This document shows, piece by piece, positions 24,669-32,635 of a stretch of 45,408 bases of DNA. The stretch covers positions 1-45,408 of the forward strand of contig CAZMVB010000031.1 in NCBI GenBank assembly GCA_964569795.1. The letters are read 5' to 3'. Source of the DNA: JAHJDS01 sp964569795. Its GTDB lineage: Bacteria > Desulfobacterota > Desulfarculia > Desulfarculales > JAHJDS01. Each line of letters begins with the position of its first letter. The stretch's first letter is position 1. The notes beneath the pieces were generated by a model that ran no database searches, was not told where the DNA came from, and saw only the letters and a list, made by a program, of their open reading frames with translations. A program made the translations under genes and the position numbers.

Positions 24669-25697
24669 GTGGGACACCATCGGACCATATCTCAGACCGC
24701 GCGACCGAGACCGGCCGCCCTGGCCGGGCTGATCGGGGCCGCCGGACTGGCCTGCCTGTTGGCCGCCGCCGGGTGCCAGCGGCAGCCGGCCGAGGACAAC
24801 AACGTCATCGCCCGGGTCAACGGCGAGCCCATCACTGTCCAGGATTTCACCGCCGCCGTCCAGCGCCTCAAGCTCGTCCCGGCCCGACCGGGTCAGCCGG
24901 TGGTCATCGACACCAAGATCAAGGCCCTGGTCCTGCGCGACCTGATCGACCGGAAGCTGATCCTCCAGCGGGCCAAGAAGATGGACCTGACGGTCAGTCC
25001 CCAGGAGCTGGCCCTCAAGCTGGCCGAGGTCAGGCGCGACTACCGGACCAACCGGGCCTTTCAAGACATGATCGTCCGCCAGTACATCGACTTCAACGCC
25101 TGGCGGGAGGAGATCAAGACCCAGTTGTTGATCGAGAAGGTGATCAACATCGAGGTGTACGCCCGGATCAGACCGACCGAGGCCCAGATCAAGGCCTACT
25201 ACCAAAAACACCACGCCCAGTACCACGTCTCGGCGGCCATCTACGCCTATCACGTCCTGGTCTCGGACCCGAAGACGGCCAAGCGCCTCCGGGCCCGGCT
25301 GGTAGCCGGGGACAGCCTGGCCAGCCTGCTGAAGACGATGCACATTCAGCCCGACCAGGCCTACTACGGACGCCCGACCCTGCTCCAGCTCGGCCAGATG
25401 CCGGCCAAATTCGACGCCCAGCTCAACCGACTCAAGATCGGACAATGGAGTCCGGTCATCAAGACCGTTTACGGCTTCCACCTGGTCAAGATACTGAAGC
25501 GGGTCGGCTCGGGCCGGAAGCCCCTGGCCCAGGTCAGACAGAACATCCTGACCCAGCTCAACCTCGAGTTGCAGGAAAAGGCCCTGGCCGCCTGGATGAG
25601 GCAGTTGCGCCGCCAGGCAGACATCCGGATCAACCGGTCCTTCCTGCCGGCCGAGGATCAAAAGAAACTCACCCCTCCCAAACGGAGTCGAACATGA
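24669..25697 (+). CDS. lipoprotein peptidyl-prolyl isomerase, SurA/PrsA-like
   Basis: A 342-residue protein with an N-terminal hydrophobic stretch ending in LAAAGC (Cys36), a probable lipoprotein signal. A SurA N-like helical region follows (IARVNGEPITVQDFTAAVQ and LVLRDLIDRKLILQRAKK). The parvulin (PpiC) domain lies at about residues 190-280 (YAYHVLVSD near its start, YGFHLVKILKR at its end). The parvulin core looks reduced: the usual GGDLG loop is replaced by YYGRPTLLQLGQMPAKF, so isomerase activity is doubtful. The start is GTG with GAGGG just upstream. It overlaps the next SurA gene by ATGA, so the two are translationally coupled, probably as a pair of periplasmic chaperones for outer-membrane proteins. 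Confidence 0.85.
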   Translation: MGHHRTISQTARPRPAALAGLIGAAGLACLLAAAGCQRQPAEDNNVIARVNGEPITVQDFTAAVQRLKLVPARPGQPVVIDTKIKALVLRDLIDRKLILQRAKKMDLTVSPQELALKLAEVRRDYRTNRAFQDMIVRQYIDFNAWREEIKTQLLIEKVINIEVYARIRPTEAQIKAYYQKHHAQYHVSAAIYAYHVLVSDPKTAKRLRARLVAGDSLASLLKTMHIQPDQAYYGRPTLLQLGQMPAKFDAQLNRLKIGQWSPVIKTVYGFHLVKILKRVGSGRKPLAQVRQNILTQLNLELQEKALAAWMRQLRRQADIRINRSFLPAEDQKKLTPPKRSRT

Positions 25698-26755
25698 TCT
25701 TCCGCTACCTGACCGTCTCTCTATTGTCGGTCGGACTGACCGCCGGCCTGGTGGCCGGCTCGATGGCGCCGGTCCGGGCCGAGGTCATCAATCGGATCGT
25801 GGCCGAGGTCAACGATGACGTCATTACCCTCCAGGATCTCAATGACGTCATGCAGCGTGTCATCCCCGTGCTGAAAAAGAAAACGACCCCCCAGACCTTT
25901 CCCGTGGAACTGGCCAAGGCCCGGCGGGCATTGCTCGTTCAGTTGATCATCTACAAGCTCGAGGAGCAGCAGTTCAAGAAGCTGAAGCTGAGGATCACCT
26001 CGGACCAGATCGATAAAGCCCTGAAGCGGATCCTGGACCGGAACCACGTCACCCTCGCTCAATTCCTGAAACGATTGAAAGGCAGGAACGAGACCCTGGC
26101 CGATTACCGTAAGGAGATCAAGCGATTCCTGATCCGGCAGCGGCTGATGCGGATCGTCACCCAAGGAAGGATCATCATCACCGAGCAGGAAATCCAGGAC
26201 GCTTACCAGCGGCAGGTAGGCGGCGGGGTCCCATCCGGTAATCCGACGCGTAGTCCGGCCGGTGGTTCCGGCAGCGCGCACCTGGCGGCGATCATTATCA
26301 CCGTCGAACCCGGGTCGGGTCGGGCCGCGGTGGCCAAGGCCCGCCGGCTGGCCGACCGGATCCACGCCCAACTCAAACGGGGGGCCGACTTCACGGCCCT
26401 GGCCAAAAAACACAACCCCGAGGGGATGCGTGAAAACGGAGGAGATCTGGGCACGGTCCAGATGAACATGATGCGGCCCGGTATGGCCCGCCTGGTGGCG
26501 GGCCTGGCCAAGGGACAGATCAGCCGGGTCATTCGCACCGGCCGCGGTTTCCAGATCATCAAGAAGATCGACGCAACCGGGGGCTCCGCGTCAGCGTCCC
26601 CGTCTCCGTCCTCGTCCCCTCCGCCACCGACCGGCCTGACCCCGCAGCTCAAACAGCAGATCCGGACCGCCATTTTCCGGAGAAAAATGCAGCAGGCCTA
26701 TCAGAAATGGCTCGATGATCTGAGGAAGCGCTCGCACGTCAAGATCATGCTCTGA
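25694..26755 (+). CDS. surA: SurA-like periplasmic chaperone/PPIase
   Basis: A 353-residue protein. Signal peptide at residues 1-29 (LLSVGLTAGLVAGSMAPVRA). The SurA N-domain follows (NRIVAEVNDDVITLQDLNDV, ending near residue 185). A glycine/serine/proline linker sits near 175-195. The parvulin domain (about 195-290) keeps GMRENGGDLGTV and the KGQISRVIRTGRGFQIIKK core. A second low-complexity linker (SASASPSPSSSPPPP) leads to a C-terminal helix resembling the SurA tail. SurA escorts outer-membrane proteins across the periplasm (family knowledge). The ATG overlaps the preceding stop (ATGA). The symbol follows the family; only one parvulin domain is present, against two in E. coli SurA. Confidence 0.85.
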   Translation: MIFRYLTVSLLSVGLTAGLVAGSMAPVRAEVINRIVAEVNDDVITLQDLNDVMQRVIPVLKKKTTPQTFPVELAKARRALLVQLIIYKLEEQQFKKLKLRITSDQIDKALKRILDRNHVTLAQFLKRLKGRNETLADYRKEIKRFLIRQRLMRIVTQGRIIITEQEIQDAYQRQVGGGVPSGNPTRSPAGGSGSAHLAAIIITVEPGSGRAAVAKARRLADRIHAQLKRGADFTALAKKHNPEGMRENGGDLGTVQMNMMRPGMARLVAGLAKGQISRVIRTGRGFQIIKKIDATGGSASASPSPSSSPPPPTGLTPQLKQQIRTAIFRRKMQQAYQKWLDDLRKRSHVKIML

Positions 26756-26771
26756 TCGCAACCTTCACCCG

Positions 26772-26800
26772 CCCGGGGCGCGGCCAAGGCCGCCCCCGGG
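26772..26800. terminator. very stable hairpin after the SurA gene
   Basis: CCCGGGG-C-GCGGCC and GGCCGC-CCCCGGG pair over 13 bases with one bulge and a 2-base centre, 17 bases after the stop codon. No T tract follows, so it is either a weak intrinsic terminator or an mRNA-stabilising structure between surA and mgtE. Confidence 0.45.
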
Positions 26801-26850
26801 CCCGCCCCGGGAATCGACCCCAGGCCAGGGACGCCCACAGGAACAGGCCC

Positions 26851-28218
26851 ATGGAACACGACGAGCTGATCGGTCAGATCAAGTCCCTGATCCAGGATGG
26901 CCAAACCCGCCGGTTGCGGGAGGTCCTGGCCGACCTGCACCCGGCCGACGTGGCCGACGTCATCGAGCATCTGCCGGATGATCAGCGCTCGATCGTCTTC
27001 GGCTGCCTGAGGGTCGAGACGGCCTCGGAGGTCATCGTCGAACTGGAGCCTCACGTCCGGATGGTGATCATCGAGGCGATGCACCCGCCCCAACTGGCCG
27101 AGCTGGTGGACGAGATGGACTCGGACGACGCCACGGACATCATCGCCGACCTGCCCGATGACCAGGCGTCCATCGTCCTGGAATCCCTGGACGCCGAGGA
27201 CAAGGCCGAGGTGGAGACCCTCCTGGAGTACGAAGAGGACACGGCCGGCGGCCGGATGCAGCTCGAACTGATCGCCGCCCGGGAGGATGAAACCACCTCC
27301 CAGGTCATCGCCCGTATCCGGAACCGGCGCGAGGACGTGGGCGACGTGGCCAACGTCTTCGTGGTCGATAACCAGCGCCGGGTGGTGGGCATGGCGCCCC
27401 TCCAGTTGGTCGTCATCGCCGGTCCCGAGGACCGGATGAAGGACGTCATGCTGCCGGTCACGGTCAGCATCGCCCCGGACGAGGACCAGGAGGAGGTCGC
27501 CCGCAAGTTCCGCAAGTACAGCCTCCTGTCGGCGCCGGTCGTCTCGGCGGACGGCAAGCTGCTGGGCCGGATCACCGTGGACGACGTCATGGACGTCATG
27601 GAAGAGGAAATGGACGAGGACGTCCTGCGCATGGCCGGCACGGCCGAGGAGGAGATCGTTTACGGCAACCAGGTGTTCAAGATCAGCCGGGTCCGCCTGC
27701 CGTGGCTGATCACCAACCTGCTGGGGTCCCTGGTTTCCGGCTCGATCCTGGCGCTGTTCGAGGCGACCTTCGCCCAGATCGTGGTCCTGCTGGTCTTCCT
27801 GCCGGTGATGATGGCCATGGCCGGCAACGTGGGCCTCCAGTCCTCGGCGATCATGGTCCGCGGCTTTGCCGTGGGCCGGGTCGGATTCAACAACCTGTGG
27901 TCGGTCCTGTACAAGGAGGTCCGGGTGGGGATGACCATGGGTCTCGTCTGCGGGCTGGTGGTCGGTCTGCTGGCCATGGCCGCGGTCAAGCTCCAGTTGT
28001 GGTCCGGCAATCCCATCCTGGGCCTGGTGGTCGGCCTGTCCATGTTCTGTTCCATATCCTGGGCGGCCCTGGTGGGGACGATCACCCCGGCCGTGTTCAA
28101 GAGGCTGAAGTTCGATCCGGCCATCTCCTCGGGACCGTTCGTGACCACGGCCAATGACTGCACCAGCATCCTGATCTACCTGTCCATCGCCACGCTGTTC
28201 CTCGCCTCCCTCAAATGA
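26851..28218 (+). CDS. mgtE: MgtE magnesium transporter
   Basis: A 455-residue protein. The N-terminal MgtE_N superhelix (about 1-130) shows LADLHPADVADVIEHLP and repeated DLPDDQ motifs. A CBS pair follows (about 135-260), then five membrane helices. The pore region has LGSLVSGSILALFEATF and GNVGLQSSAIMVRGFAVGRV, and the C-terminal helix has NDCTSILIYLSIATLFL. MgtE is a Mg2+ channel gated by Mg2+ binding to the cytosolic domains (established for the family). It overlaps recO by four bases (ATGA). No magnesium riboswitch is seen in the 95-base upstream gap. Confidence 0.95.
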   Translation: MEHDELIGQIKSLIQDGQTRRLREVLADLHPADVADVIEHLPDDQRSIVFGCLRVETASEVIVELEPHVRMVIIEAMHPPQLAELVDEMDSDDATDIIADLPDDQASIVLESLDAEDKAEVETLLEYEEDTAGGRMQLELIAAREDETTSQVIARIRNRREDVGDVANVFVVDNQRRVVGMAPLQLVVIAGPEDRMKDVMLPVTVSIAPDEDQEEVARKFRKYSLLSAPVVSADGKLLGRITVDDVMDVMEEEMDEDVLRMAGTAEEEIVYGNQVFKISRVRLPWLITNLLGSLVSGSILALFEATFAQIVVLLVFLPVMMAMAGNVGLQSSAIMVRGFAVGRVGFNNLWSVLYKEVRVGMTMGLVCGLVVGLLAMAAVKLQLWSGNPILGLVVGLSMFCSISWAALVGTITPAVFKRLKFDPAISSGPFVTTANDCTSILIYLSIATLFLASLK

Positions 28219-28976
28219 GTGCCCAGACCTTCCAGGCCGTGGTTCTGCGGGTCAAGGACGTGGGCGAGGCCGACTGCATCGTTCACCTGTTGACCGACAG
28301 GCACGGCCGGCTGGCGGCCCGGGCGGCCTCGGCCCGGCGGAGTCTGAGGCGGTTCGGCGGGGCCCTGGACATGGGGGTCCTGGTTTCGGCCCAGGCCAGC
28401 CGGATTCCGGGGCGGGACATGTGGCGGTTGAACCTGTGCGACCTGCTGGCCGACCGTCCCCGGCTCAAGTCCGACTATCTGGCCCTGAGTCGGGCGGCCC
28501 TGTTGATCGAGCTGGTCCTGGACCTGATCGGCCCCAACGACCCCTGCCCCGAGATCTTCGAGCTGTTGTCCCAGGGCCTGGAGCGCCTGGAGGCGGCCCC
28601 GGACCGGACAACCGAGCGGACGGTGGTGGCGGTTTGTCTGGCCCGGCTGCTGGCCCTGACCGGTTTCGCCCCCCGTCTGATCAATTGCCAGAACTGCGGC
28701 CGGGCCCTGGAAGGTTTCGACCGGGTCGGTCTGGCGGCCGGGTCGGGCGGGGCGGTGTGTCCGGACTGCGCCGGCGACCGGGAGGAGGTCGTCCGGGACG
28801 GCCTGGACCGGGGCGGCCTGATCACCTTGCAAAAGGCGATCCTCTCGGAACTGCCCGCGGCCTGGCGGCTTCGCTTTTCCGCCCCGGCCCTCGACCGGGT
28901 CGAGGCCTTTCTGTTCGGTCTGGCCCAGCGGGCGGCCGAGCGCCCCCTCAAGTCCCTGAAGGCCCTCAAGGCCTAG
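28215..28976 (+). CDS. recO: DNA repair protein RecO
   Basis: A 253-residue protein of normal RecO length. The N-terminal OB fold opens with FQAVVLRVKDVGEADCIVHL and HGRLAARAASARR. A helical region follows, with the C4 zinc motif CQNC (about residue 157) and CPDC (about 182). RecO loads RecA on SSB-coated single strands with RecR/RecF (established). The start overlaps the mgtE stop as ATGA, so expression is coupled to mgtE; the pairing has no obvious functional link. Confidence 0.95.
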   Translation: MSAQTFQAVVLRVKDVGEADCIVHLLTDRHGRLAARAASARRSLRRFGGALDMGVLVSAQASRIPGRDMWRLNLCDLLADRPRLKSDYLALSRAALLIELVLDLIGPNDPCPEIFELLSQGLERLEAAPDRTTERTVVAVCLARLLALTGFAPRLINCQNCGRALEGFDRVGLAAGSGGAVCPDCAGDREEVVRDGLDRGGLITLQKAILSELPAAWRLRFSAPALDRVEAFLFGLAQRAAERPLKSLKALKA

Positions 28977-29069
28977 GACCCGGCCTTCCTCCCCCCAATG
29001 GAGGGAGAGGGTGGAAGAAGGCTGAAAACCCTGCCAACGATCTACTCCATGGCACGGAGAACAACCAAC

Positions 29070-29155
29070 CCCCGACTCAGCGAAGCTGAAACGTAGTGGA
29101 AGCGGAAGGCGCGGACGGGCGCGACGTAAACCACATTCCTGCCCCGCGAATTACG
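29070..29155 (+). repeat. decayed copy of the palindromic repeat found near dnaE
   Basis: The segment CGAAGCTGAAACGTAGTGG (from 29073) and the downstream GGCGCGGACG and CGCGAATTACGATC closely match the repeats at 44.8-45.2 kb read on their minus strand (AGCCGAAACGTGGTGG, AAGCGCGGACG and CGCGAATTAA). It sits between recO and a lipoprotein gene. The right half has lost the GTCATCGCG arm. Confidence 0.5.
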
Positions 29156-29156
29156 A

Positions 29157-29732
29157 TCAACGCATGAGGTCCAGGCGGGCGGCCAGGCGGTTGAAGATGG
29201 TGGGACCGGGCTTGAACGAGGCCAGCAACCGGCGGCGGGACTGCTCGGCGTATGACTCGGGATCCAGGACCGACCTCTGGGCGGGGTCCTTCTGGGAGTC
29301 TGGGTTTTTGAGGCGGTACTGATTGACCTGGTCTGACATGCGGGCGTATCGCTCGGACAATTGACGGTCCTGCCGGGTCAAGTTTGCGTAGAGCCGGCGG
29401 CAGATCCGGGACTCCATGTGCCACCGGGCCAGGGTACCCTTCTGGGCGTCGGAGAGCGAGTACCACAGCCGGCTCAGGGAGGCCTGGTCGTCGCGCCGGT
29501 TGAATTCTTGGTAGGCCTGGCGCTGGGACGGGTTCAGGCCGAACCGGAACCGTTGCCACAACCGGTCGGCCACCCGGGCGTGACGCTGCAGGTCGGCCCA
29601 CTGTGACATGAAGGCCTGCTGCTGAGAGGCGTATTCCCTTTTTTGAGGGGCCAGTTTGTCAACCAAGGTGGCCGCGCATCCGGTCAGGGTCACCACGACC
29701 AACACCGCCGTTCCCAGGCGCCAAGCATTCAT
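29157..29732 (-). CDS. lipoprotein of unknown function
   Basis: A 191-residue protein with a signal ending in TLTGC (Cys19). The mature part is almost entirely helical and rich in Arg and Gln (YASQQQAFMSQWADLQRHARV, FGLNPSQRQAYQEFN, LSDAQKGTLARWHMES). It looks like a coiled-coil or bundle lipoprotein. No family recognised. It is flanked by a repeat remnant downstream and the divergent ArsR-type gene upstream. Confidence 0.65.
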   Translation of the reverse strand: MNAWRLGTAVLVVVTLTGCAATLVDKLAPQKREYASQQQAFMSQWADLQRHARVADRLWQRFRFGLNPSQRQAYQEFNRRDDQASLSRLWYSLSDAQKGTLARWHMESRICRRLYANLTRQDRQLSERYARMSDQVNQYRLKNPDSQKDPAQRSVLDPESYAEQSRRRLLASFKPGPTIFNRLAARLDLMR

Positions 29733-29852
29733 CCCCGGTCCTCCCCGCTGCGGATAGTTTCAAGTCAATTCTAGCAAACCCGCTGACGGCGGTTCAAGGA
29801 GTCGGGAAAAATGGACTTGACCGCGGGCGGTGCGTTTGATTAGGTGCGGGGC

Positions 29853-30152
29853 ATGATCGAGGATGTCGAACGTTTCGCCGAGATATTCAAGGCCCGGTCC
29901 TATCGCCTGGAGCTGTTGCTCCGGCTGGTATCGTGCCGCGCGCCGGGCACGGTCTGCACCGTGGACGAGGTCCCGGGGACCTGCGTCGGGGATCTTTCCC
30001 GGGACCTGAACATCTCGCCGTCCACCGCAAGCCACCACCTCAAGGAACTGCGCCAGGCCGGTCTGATCCGGACCGGACGCCGGGGCCGGCGGATCGAGTG
30101 CTGGGTCGATCCGGACGCCTGGCGGGAGCTGGCCCTCTTTTTCAAGGGCTGA
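29853..30152 (+). CDS. ArsR-family winged-helix regulator
   Basis: A 99-residue protein starting at ATG 29853; GTG 29844 is possible. The helix-turn-helix is DLSRDLNISPSTASHHLKELRQAGLI, followed by the beta wing RTGRRGRRIECWV. Cysteines lie in VSCRAPGTVC and GTCVGDL. The latter occupies the position of the CxC metal site of SmtB/ArsR (ELCVCDL), but the second cysteine is glycine, so metal sensing would need other ligands. It may be translated from a leaderless or very short-leader mRNA, since a possible TTGACC box (29817-29822) is only about 30 bases away. It precedes an MFS gene by 89 bases and may control it. Confidence 0.85.
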   Translation: MIEDVERFAEIFKARSYRLELLLRLVSCRAPGTVCTVDEVPGTCVGDLSRDLNISPSTASHHLKELRQAGLIRTGRRGRRIECWVDPDAWRELALFFKG

Positions 30153-30241
30153 TTTTTTATAAAACTTTCCAAGCGGCGTCCGTCCGGACGGGGAGGATCA
30201 GCGGTCTGAGGCAGGAAGCATCAGGCAAAAAATCGGTCGCC

Positions 30242-31552
30242 ATGAAGCCGCGGGCCGCCGCCAGCGGGTGGGCCTGGTTGATCTGGGCCGTGGCGGCCAC
30301 TTATTTCTTCTACGACTACCTCCAGCAGGTGGCGCCCGGGGTCCTGGGTCCATCCCTGGTGGCCTCGTTTCAGGTGAACGCCGGGGCCCTGGGAATCTTA
30401 TCGGCCTTTTACTTCTACTCTTACGCGGTGATGCAGGTCCCGGTCGGCCTCCTGGTGGACCACTTCGGTCCTCACCGGCCGCTGGTCATCGCCGCCGTGG
30501 TCGCCGCGGCGGGGAACGTGGTCCTGGCCCTGAGCGGTTCCCTGGGCGCGGCCGAGCTGAGCCGGCTCCTGATCGGTTTCGGGGCGGCCTTTTCCTACGT
30601 GGGGTGTCTGAAGCTCGTTTCCAACTGGTTTTCACCGAGGCGATTCGCCACCCTGGCCGGGCTGACCAGCACCCTGGGCATGACCGGGGCCATCGTCGGG
30701 AGCGCGCCTTTGGCCAGCGCGGCCCAGCACCTGGGCTGGCGAGGGACGATCTGGGTCCTGGCGGTGCTCGGCGGTCTGTTGGCCCTGCTTATCCTGGTAG
30801 TGGTTCGCAATCATCCCACGGGCCGCGACCCGTGGACCGAGCACCCCGAACATAACCGAGGCCTGGCCAAGACGTGGGGCGACTTGAAGCACGTCTTCAG
30901 CCGGGGCCAGGCCTGGCTGACCGGCCTGTTCGTGACATGCATGAACATCACCTTCACCGCCTTTGGCGGGGTGTGGGGGGCAAGCTTCGTGCACAAGGCC
31001 CACGGGGTGGGTCAGGTCGCCGCCGCCGGGGCGGTGTCGATGCTTTTTGTCGGGGGGATCGGCGGGGGCGTACTCTGGGGCTGGCTGTCCGACCGGGTGG
31101 CCCGACGGAAATGGCCGATGACCGTCTCGGCGGCCGGGGCTCTGGCGACCATGGCCGCCGTACTCTACCTGCCCCACCTTCCGATCTGGGCCTTGTATCC
31201 CCTGCTGCTCGTCCAGGGCTTCTGCTGCAACGGGCTCATCCTGGGCTATGCCCTGGCCCACGACATCCGGCCGCCGGGTTCGGCCGGGGCCTCGGTCGGA
31301 TTCGTGAACACCTGCTGCGCCGGCGGCACGGCCGTGTTCCTGCCGATCATCGGCTGGCTGTCCGCCGTCGGACACACCGGCGGGAGCGATCCGACCCTGT
31401 CCGATCTGACGGCCGGCGATCTGCGTTTCGCCCTGAGCTTTCTGTTGATCTGCCTGGCCGCGGCCCTGACGGCCTCGCTGTTCATCGGCGAGACCAGGTG
31501 TCAATCGGTTTACGATGACACGCCGCACCCGGCCGACCGTCGATCACCTTAA
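30242..31552 (+). CDS. major facilitator superfamily transporter
   Basis: A 436-residue membrane protein with about 12 hydrophobic helices. MFS motif A is seen as GLLVDHFGPHRPL between helices 2 and 3, with its counterpart GWLSDRVARRKWP in the second half. RLLIGFGAAFSYVGCLKLVSNWF fits helices 4-5. It belongs with the anion/organic-acid type MFS proteins (GlpT/UhpC/hexuronate-like), but the substrate is not readable. It has no strong ribosome site before ATG 30242, so the start is moderately certain. It follows the ArsR-type regulator on the same strand; a regulator-exporter pair is plausible. Confidence 0.88.
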   Translation: MKPRAAASGWAWLIWAVAATYFFYDYLQQVAPGVLGPSLVASFQVNAGALGILSAFYFYSYAVMQVPVGLLVDHFGPHRPLVIAAVVAAAGNVVLALSGSLGAAELSRLLIGFGAAFSYVGCLKLVSNWFSPRRFATLAGLTSTLGMTGAIVGSAPLASAAQHLGWRGTIWVLAVLGGLLALLILVVVRNHPTGRDPWTEHPEHNRGLAKTWGDLKHVFSRGQAWLTGLFVTCMNITFTAFGGVWGASFVHKAHGVGQVAAAGAVSMLFVGGIGGGVLWGWLSDRVARRKWPMTVSAAGALATMAAVLYLPHLPIWALYPLLLVQGFCCNGLILGYALAHDIRPPGSAGASVGFVNTCCAGGTAVFLPIIGWLSAVGHTGGSDPTLSDLTAGDLRFALSFLLICLAAALTASLFIGETRCQSVYDDTPHPADRRSP

Positions 31553-31577
31553 ACGATGGCGGGAAGACCACGGACCT

Positions 31578-31597
31578 CGGCCGGAATGGACCGGCCG
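31578..31597. terminator. hairpin between convergent genes
   Basis: CGGCCGG, loop AATGGA, CCGGCCG: a perfect 7-bp stem between the MFS gene (+) and the unknown gene at 31602 (-). No T tract on either side, so assignment as terminator is tentative. Confidence 0.35.
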
Positions 31598-31601
31598 GGG
31601 G

Positions 31602-31985
31602 TCAGGCCACCTCGTTGGGCCCGCCGTCCTTGGGCTTGAGGCGGTCCAGGAGGCTGATCACCTTGTCCCCGTCATCCGGCCGGGAGGCCTCGGGCCGGGA
31701 GCCCTCTTTTTCGTCTTCCGGGGCCAGGGCCAAGGGGGGGAAGCGACCCACCTCGGGCAGGGCCTCGATCCGGACCGGGTGGCCGCTCATGGTGAACGCC
31801 TGGCCGTTGATGTACTCGCCCCTCAGGATCCAGGTCAATTCCTTGGGCGGCACCTGCAACACCAGCAGCCTGATCTGATACCACTCCGGCTTGACGTCGG
31901 GCTGGATGTCCTCGATCCGGGCAAAGAAGGCCGGTTGATCGTTGAAATGGATCAGGACCACATGGCCGACATCGTTCACCGTCAC
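31602..31985 (-). CDS. conserved cytosolic protein of unknown function
   Basis: A 127-residue protein. The first 85 residues are an ordered beta-rich domain (GHVVLIHFNDQPAFFARIEDI, WYQIRLLVLQVP, TWILRGEYINGQAFTM), resembling a small beta barrel. The last 40 are charged and disordered-looking (EDEKEGSRPEASRPDDGD) with a terminal amphipathic helix. I recall similar proteins from sulfate-reducing bacteria but no assigned role. The start is GTG at 31985 or GTG six bases later. An inverted repeat (32000-32019) lies just upstream. Confidence 0.65.
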   Translation of the reverse strand: MTVNDVGHVVLIHFNDQPAFFARIEDIQPDVKPEWYQIRLLVLQVPPKELTWILRGEYINGQAFTMSGHPVRIEALPEVGRFPPLALAPEDEKEGSRPEASRPDDGDKVISLLDRLKPKDGGPNEVA

Positions 31986-31999
31986 CCCCGCCGCGCCGG

Positions 32000-32019
32000 G
32001 TTATGGCCCCATCCATAAC
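32000..32019 (-). promoter_or_regulatory. inverted repeat upstream of the 31602-31985 gene
   Basis: GTTATGG and CCATAAC are perfect 7-base arms around a six-base spacer (CCCCAT on the plus strand), about 15 bases before the start codon. It could be an operator or a hairpin covering the ribosome site. Confidence 0.4.
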
Positions 32020-32050
32020 ATCCGGGGCCGGGGGCCGTCAAAAGGAAACC

Positions 32051-32086
32051 AAAAAAAAAAGCCCCCCGCCCCGCGCGGCGGGAGGC
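32051..32086 (-). terminator. intrinsic terminator of hsp20
   Basis: On the minus strand GCCTCCCGCC pairs with GGCGGGGGGC (ten pairs, one G-U) around a six-base GC loop and runs straight into ten T residues. It lies about 20 bases beyond the hsp20 stop. This is the clearest Rho-independent terminator in the window. Confidence 0.88.
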
Positions 32087-32104
32087 CCGATCAGGCCCTT
32101 GGGC

Positions 32105-32533
32105 TTAGTTGCTCTTGACCTCGATCCGGCGCGGTTTGGCCTCGGGAGTCTTGGGCAGGACCACCTTGAGCACGCCCGCCTCATAGGAGGCCTCGACCCG
32201 GCCGGCGTCCACCTCGGCCGGCAGACGCAGGGTCCGCGAGAACCGGCCGTAACGCCGTTCGATCCGGTGCACCCTGTCGTCCTTGTCCTCGTGCTCAGAC
32301 CTTTTCTCGCCGCTGATGGTCAACAGGTCATCGGTCAGCGAGACGTCCAGGTCCTTTTCCTCGACGCCGGGGACCTCGAGATGAACCTCGATGGCCTCGT
32401 CGGTCTCGGTCACGTCCAGGCTGGGCACGAAGTCGGTCGTTTCCAGGGCTTCACCCCAAATGTCCTGGAAGTCCCAGTCCCGGAACCATCGGTCCAGCGT
32501 CCCCAGGGGACGCATCAGTGTCAGGTTGGCCAT
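32105..32533 (-). CDS. Hsp20/alpha-crystallin small heat-shock protein
   Basis: A 142-residue protein of usual Hsp20 length. The short N-terminal arm (LDRWFRDWDFQDIWGEAL) precedes the alpha-crystallin domain (about 42-135): VTETDEAIEVHLEVPGVEEKDLDVSL, LTISGEKR, the conserved RRYGRFSRTLRLP and the AxYxxGVLxVxLPK motif seen as ASYEAGVLKVVLPK. The C-terminal IxI/V-like tail is RRIEV. It holds unfolding proteins without ATP (established). It has a strong GGAGGTG ribosome site, a sigma32-like promoter, a leader dyad and an intrinsic terminator, so it is a complete single-gene transcription unit. Confidence 0.95.
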   Translation of the reverse strand: MANLTLMRPLGTLDRWFRDWDFQDIWGEALETTDFVPSLDVTETDEAIEVHLEVPGVEEKDLDVSLTDDLLTISGEKRSEHEDKDDRVHRIERRYGRFSRTLRLPAEVDAGRVEASYEAGVLKVVLPKTPEAKPRRIEVKSN

Positions 32534-32554
32534 GGTAACACCTCCAAAATCGTC

Positions 32555-32571
32555 CGTTCATTTTCTGAACG
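32555..32571 (-). promoter_or_regulatory. inverted repeat in the hsp20 leader
   Basis: CGTTCA-TTTTC-TGAACG: perfect 6-base arms, 5-base spacer, 22 bases ahead of the hsp20 start and next to the predicted transcription start. It may be a repressor site or a small stem. It is not the CIRCE sequence. Confidence 0.45.
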
Positions 32572-32575
32572 TCCT

Positions 32576-32602
32576 ATGGATACTCAGGCGATAGTTTTCA
32601 AG
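32576..32602 (-). promoter_or_regulatory. heat-shock (sigma32-like) promoter of hsp20
   Basis: On the minus strand CTTGAAA (32602-32596) matches the sigma32 -35 element. ATCCAT (32581-32576), 14 bases on, resembles the C-rich CCCCAT -10 element. Spacing is in the range known for sigma32 promoters, and the gene downstream is a heat-shock gene, which supports the call. Confidence 0.55.
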
Positions 32603-32635
32603 ATTTCGATCGTGATTAAAATAAATTTTACCGGG

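Noticed and set aside
24773..25693. Upstream extension of the second SurA frame
   Set aside because: Overlaps the first SurA-like gene in another frame with biased composition; ATG 25694 gives a signal peptide and an ATGA overlap.
28977..29040. Possible terminator after recO from the CCTCC/GGAGG pairing
   Set aside because: Stem is short and interrupted, with no T tract; more likely part of the repeat remnant region.
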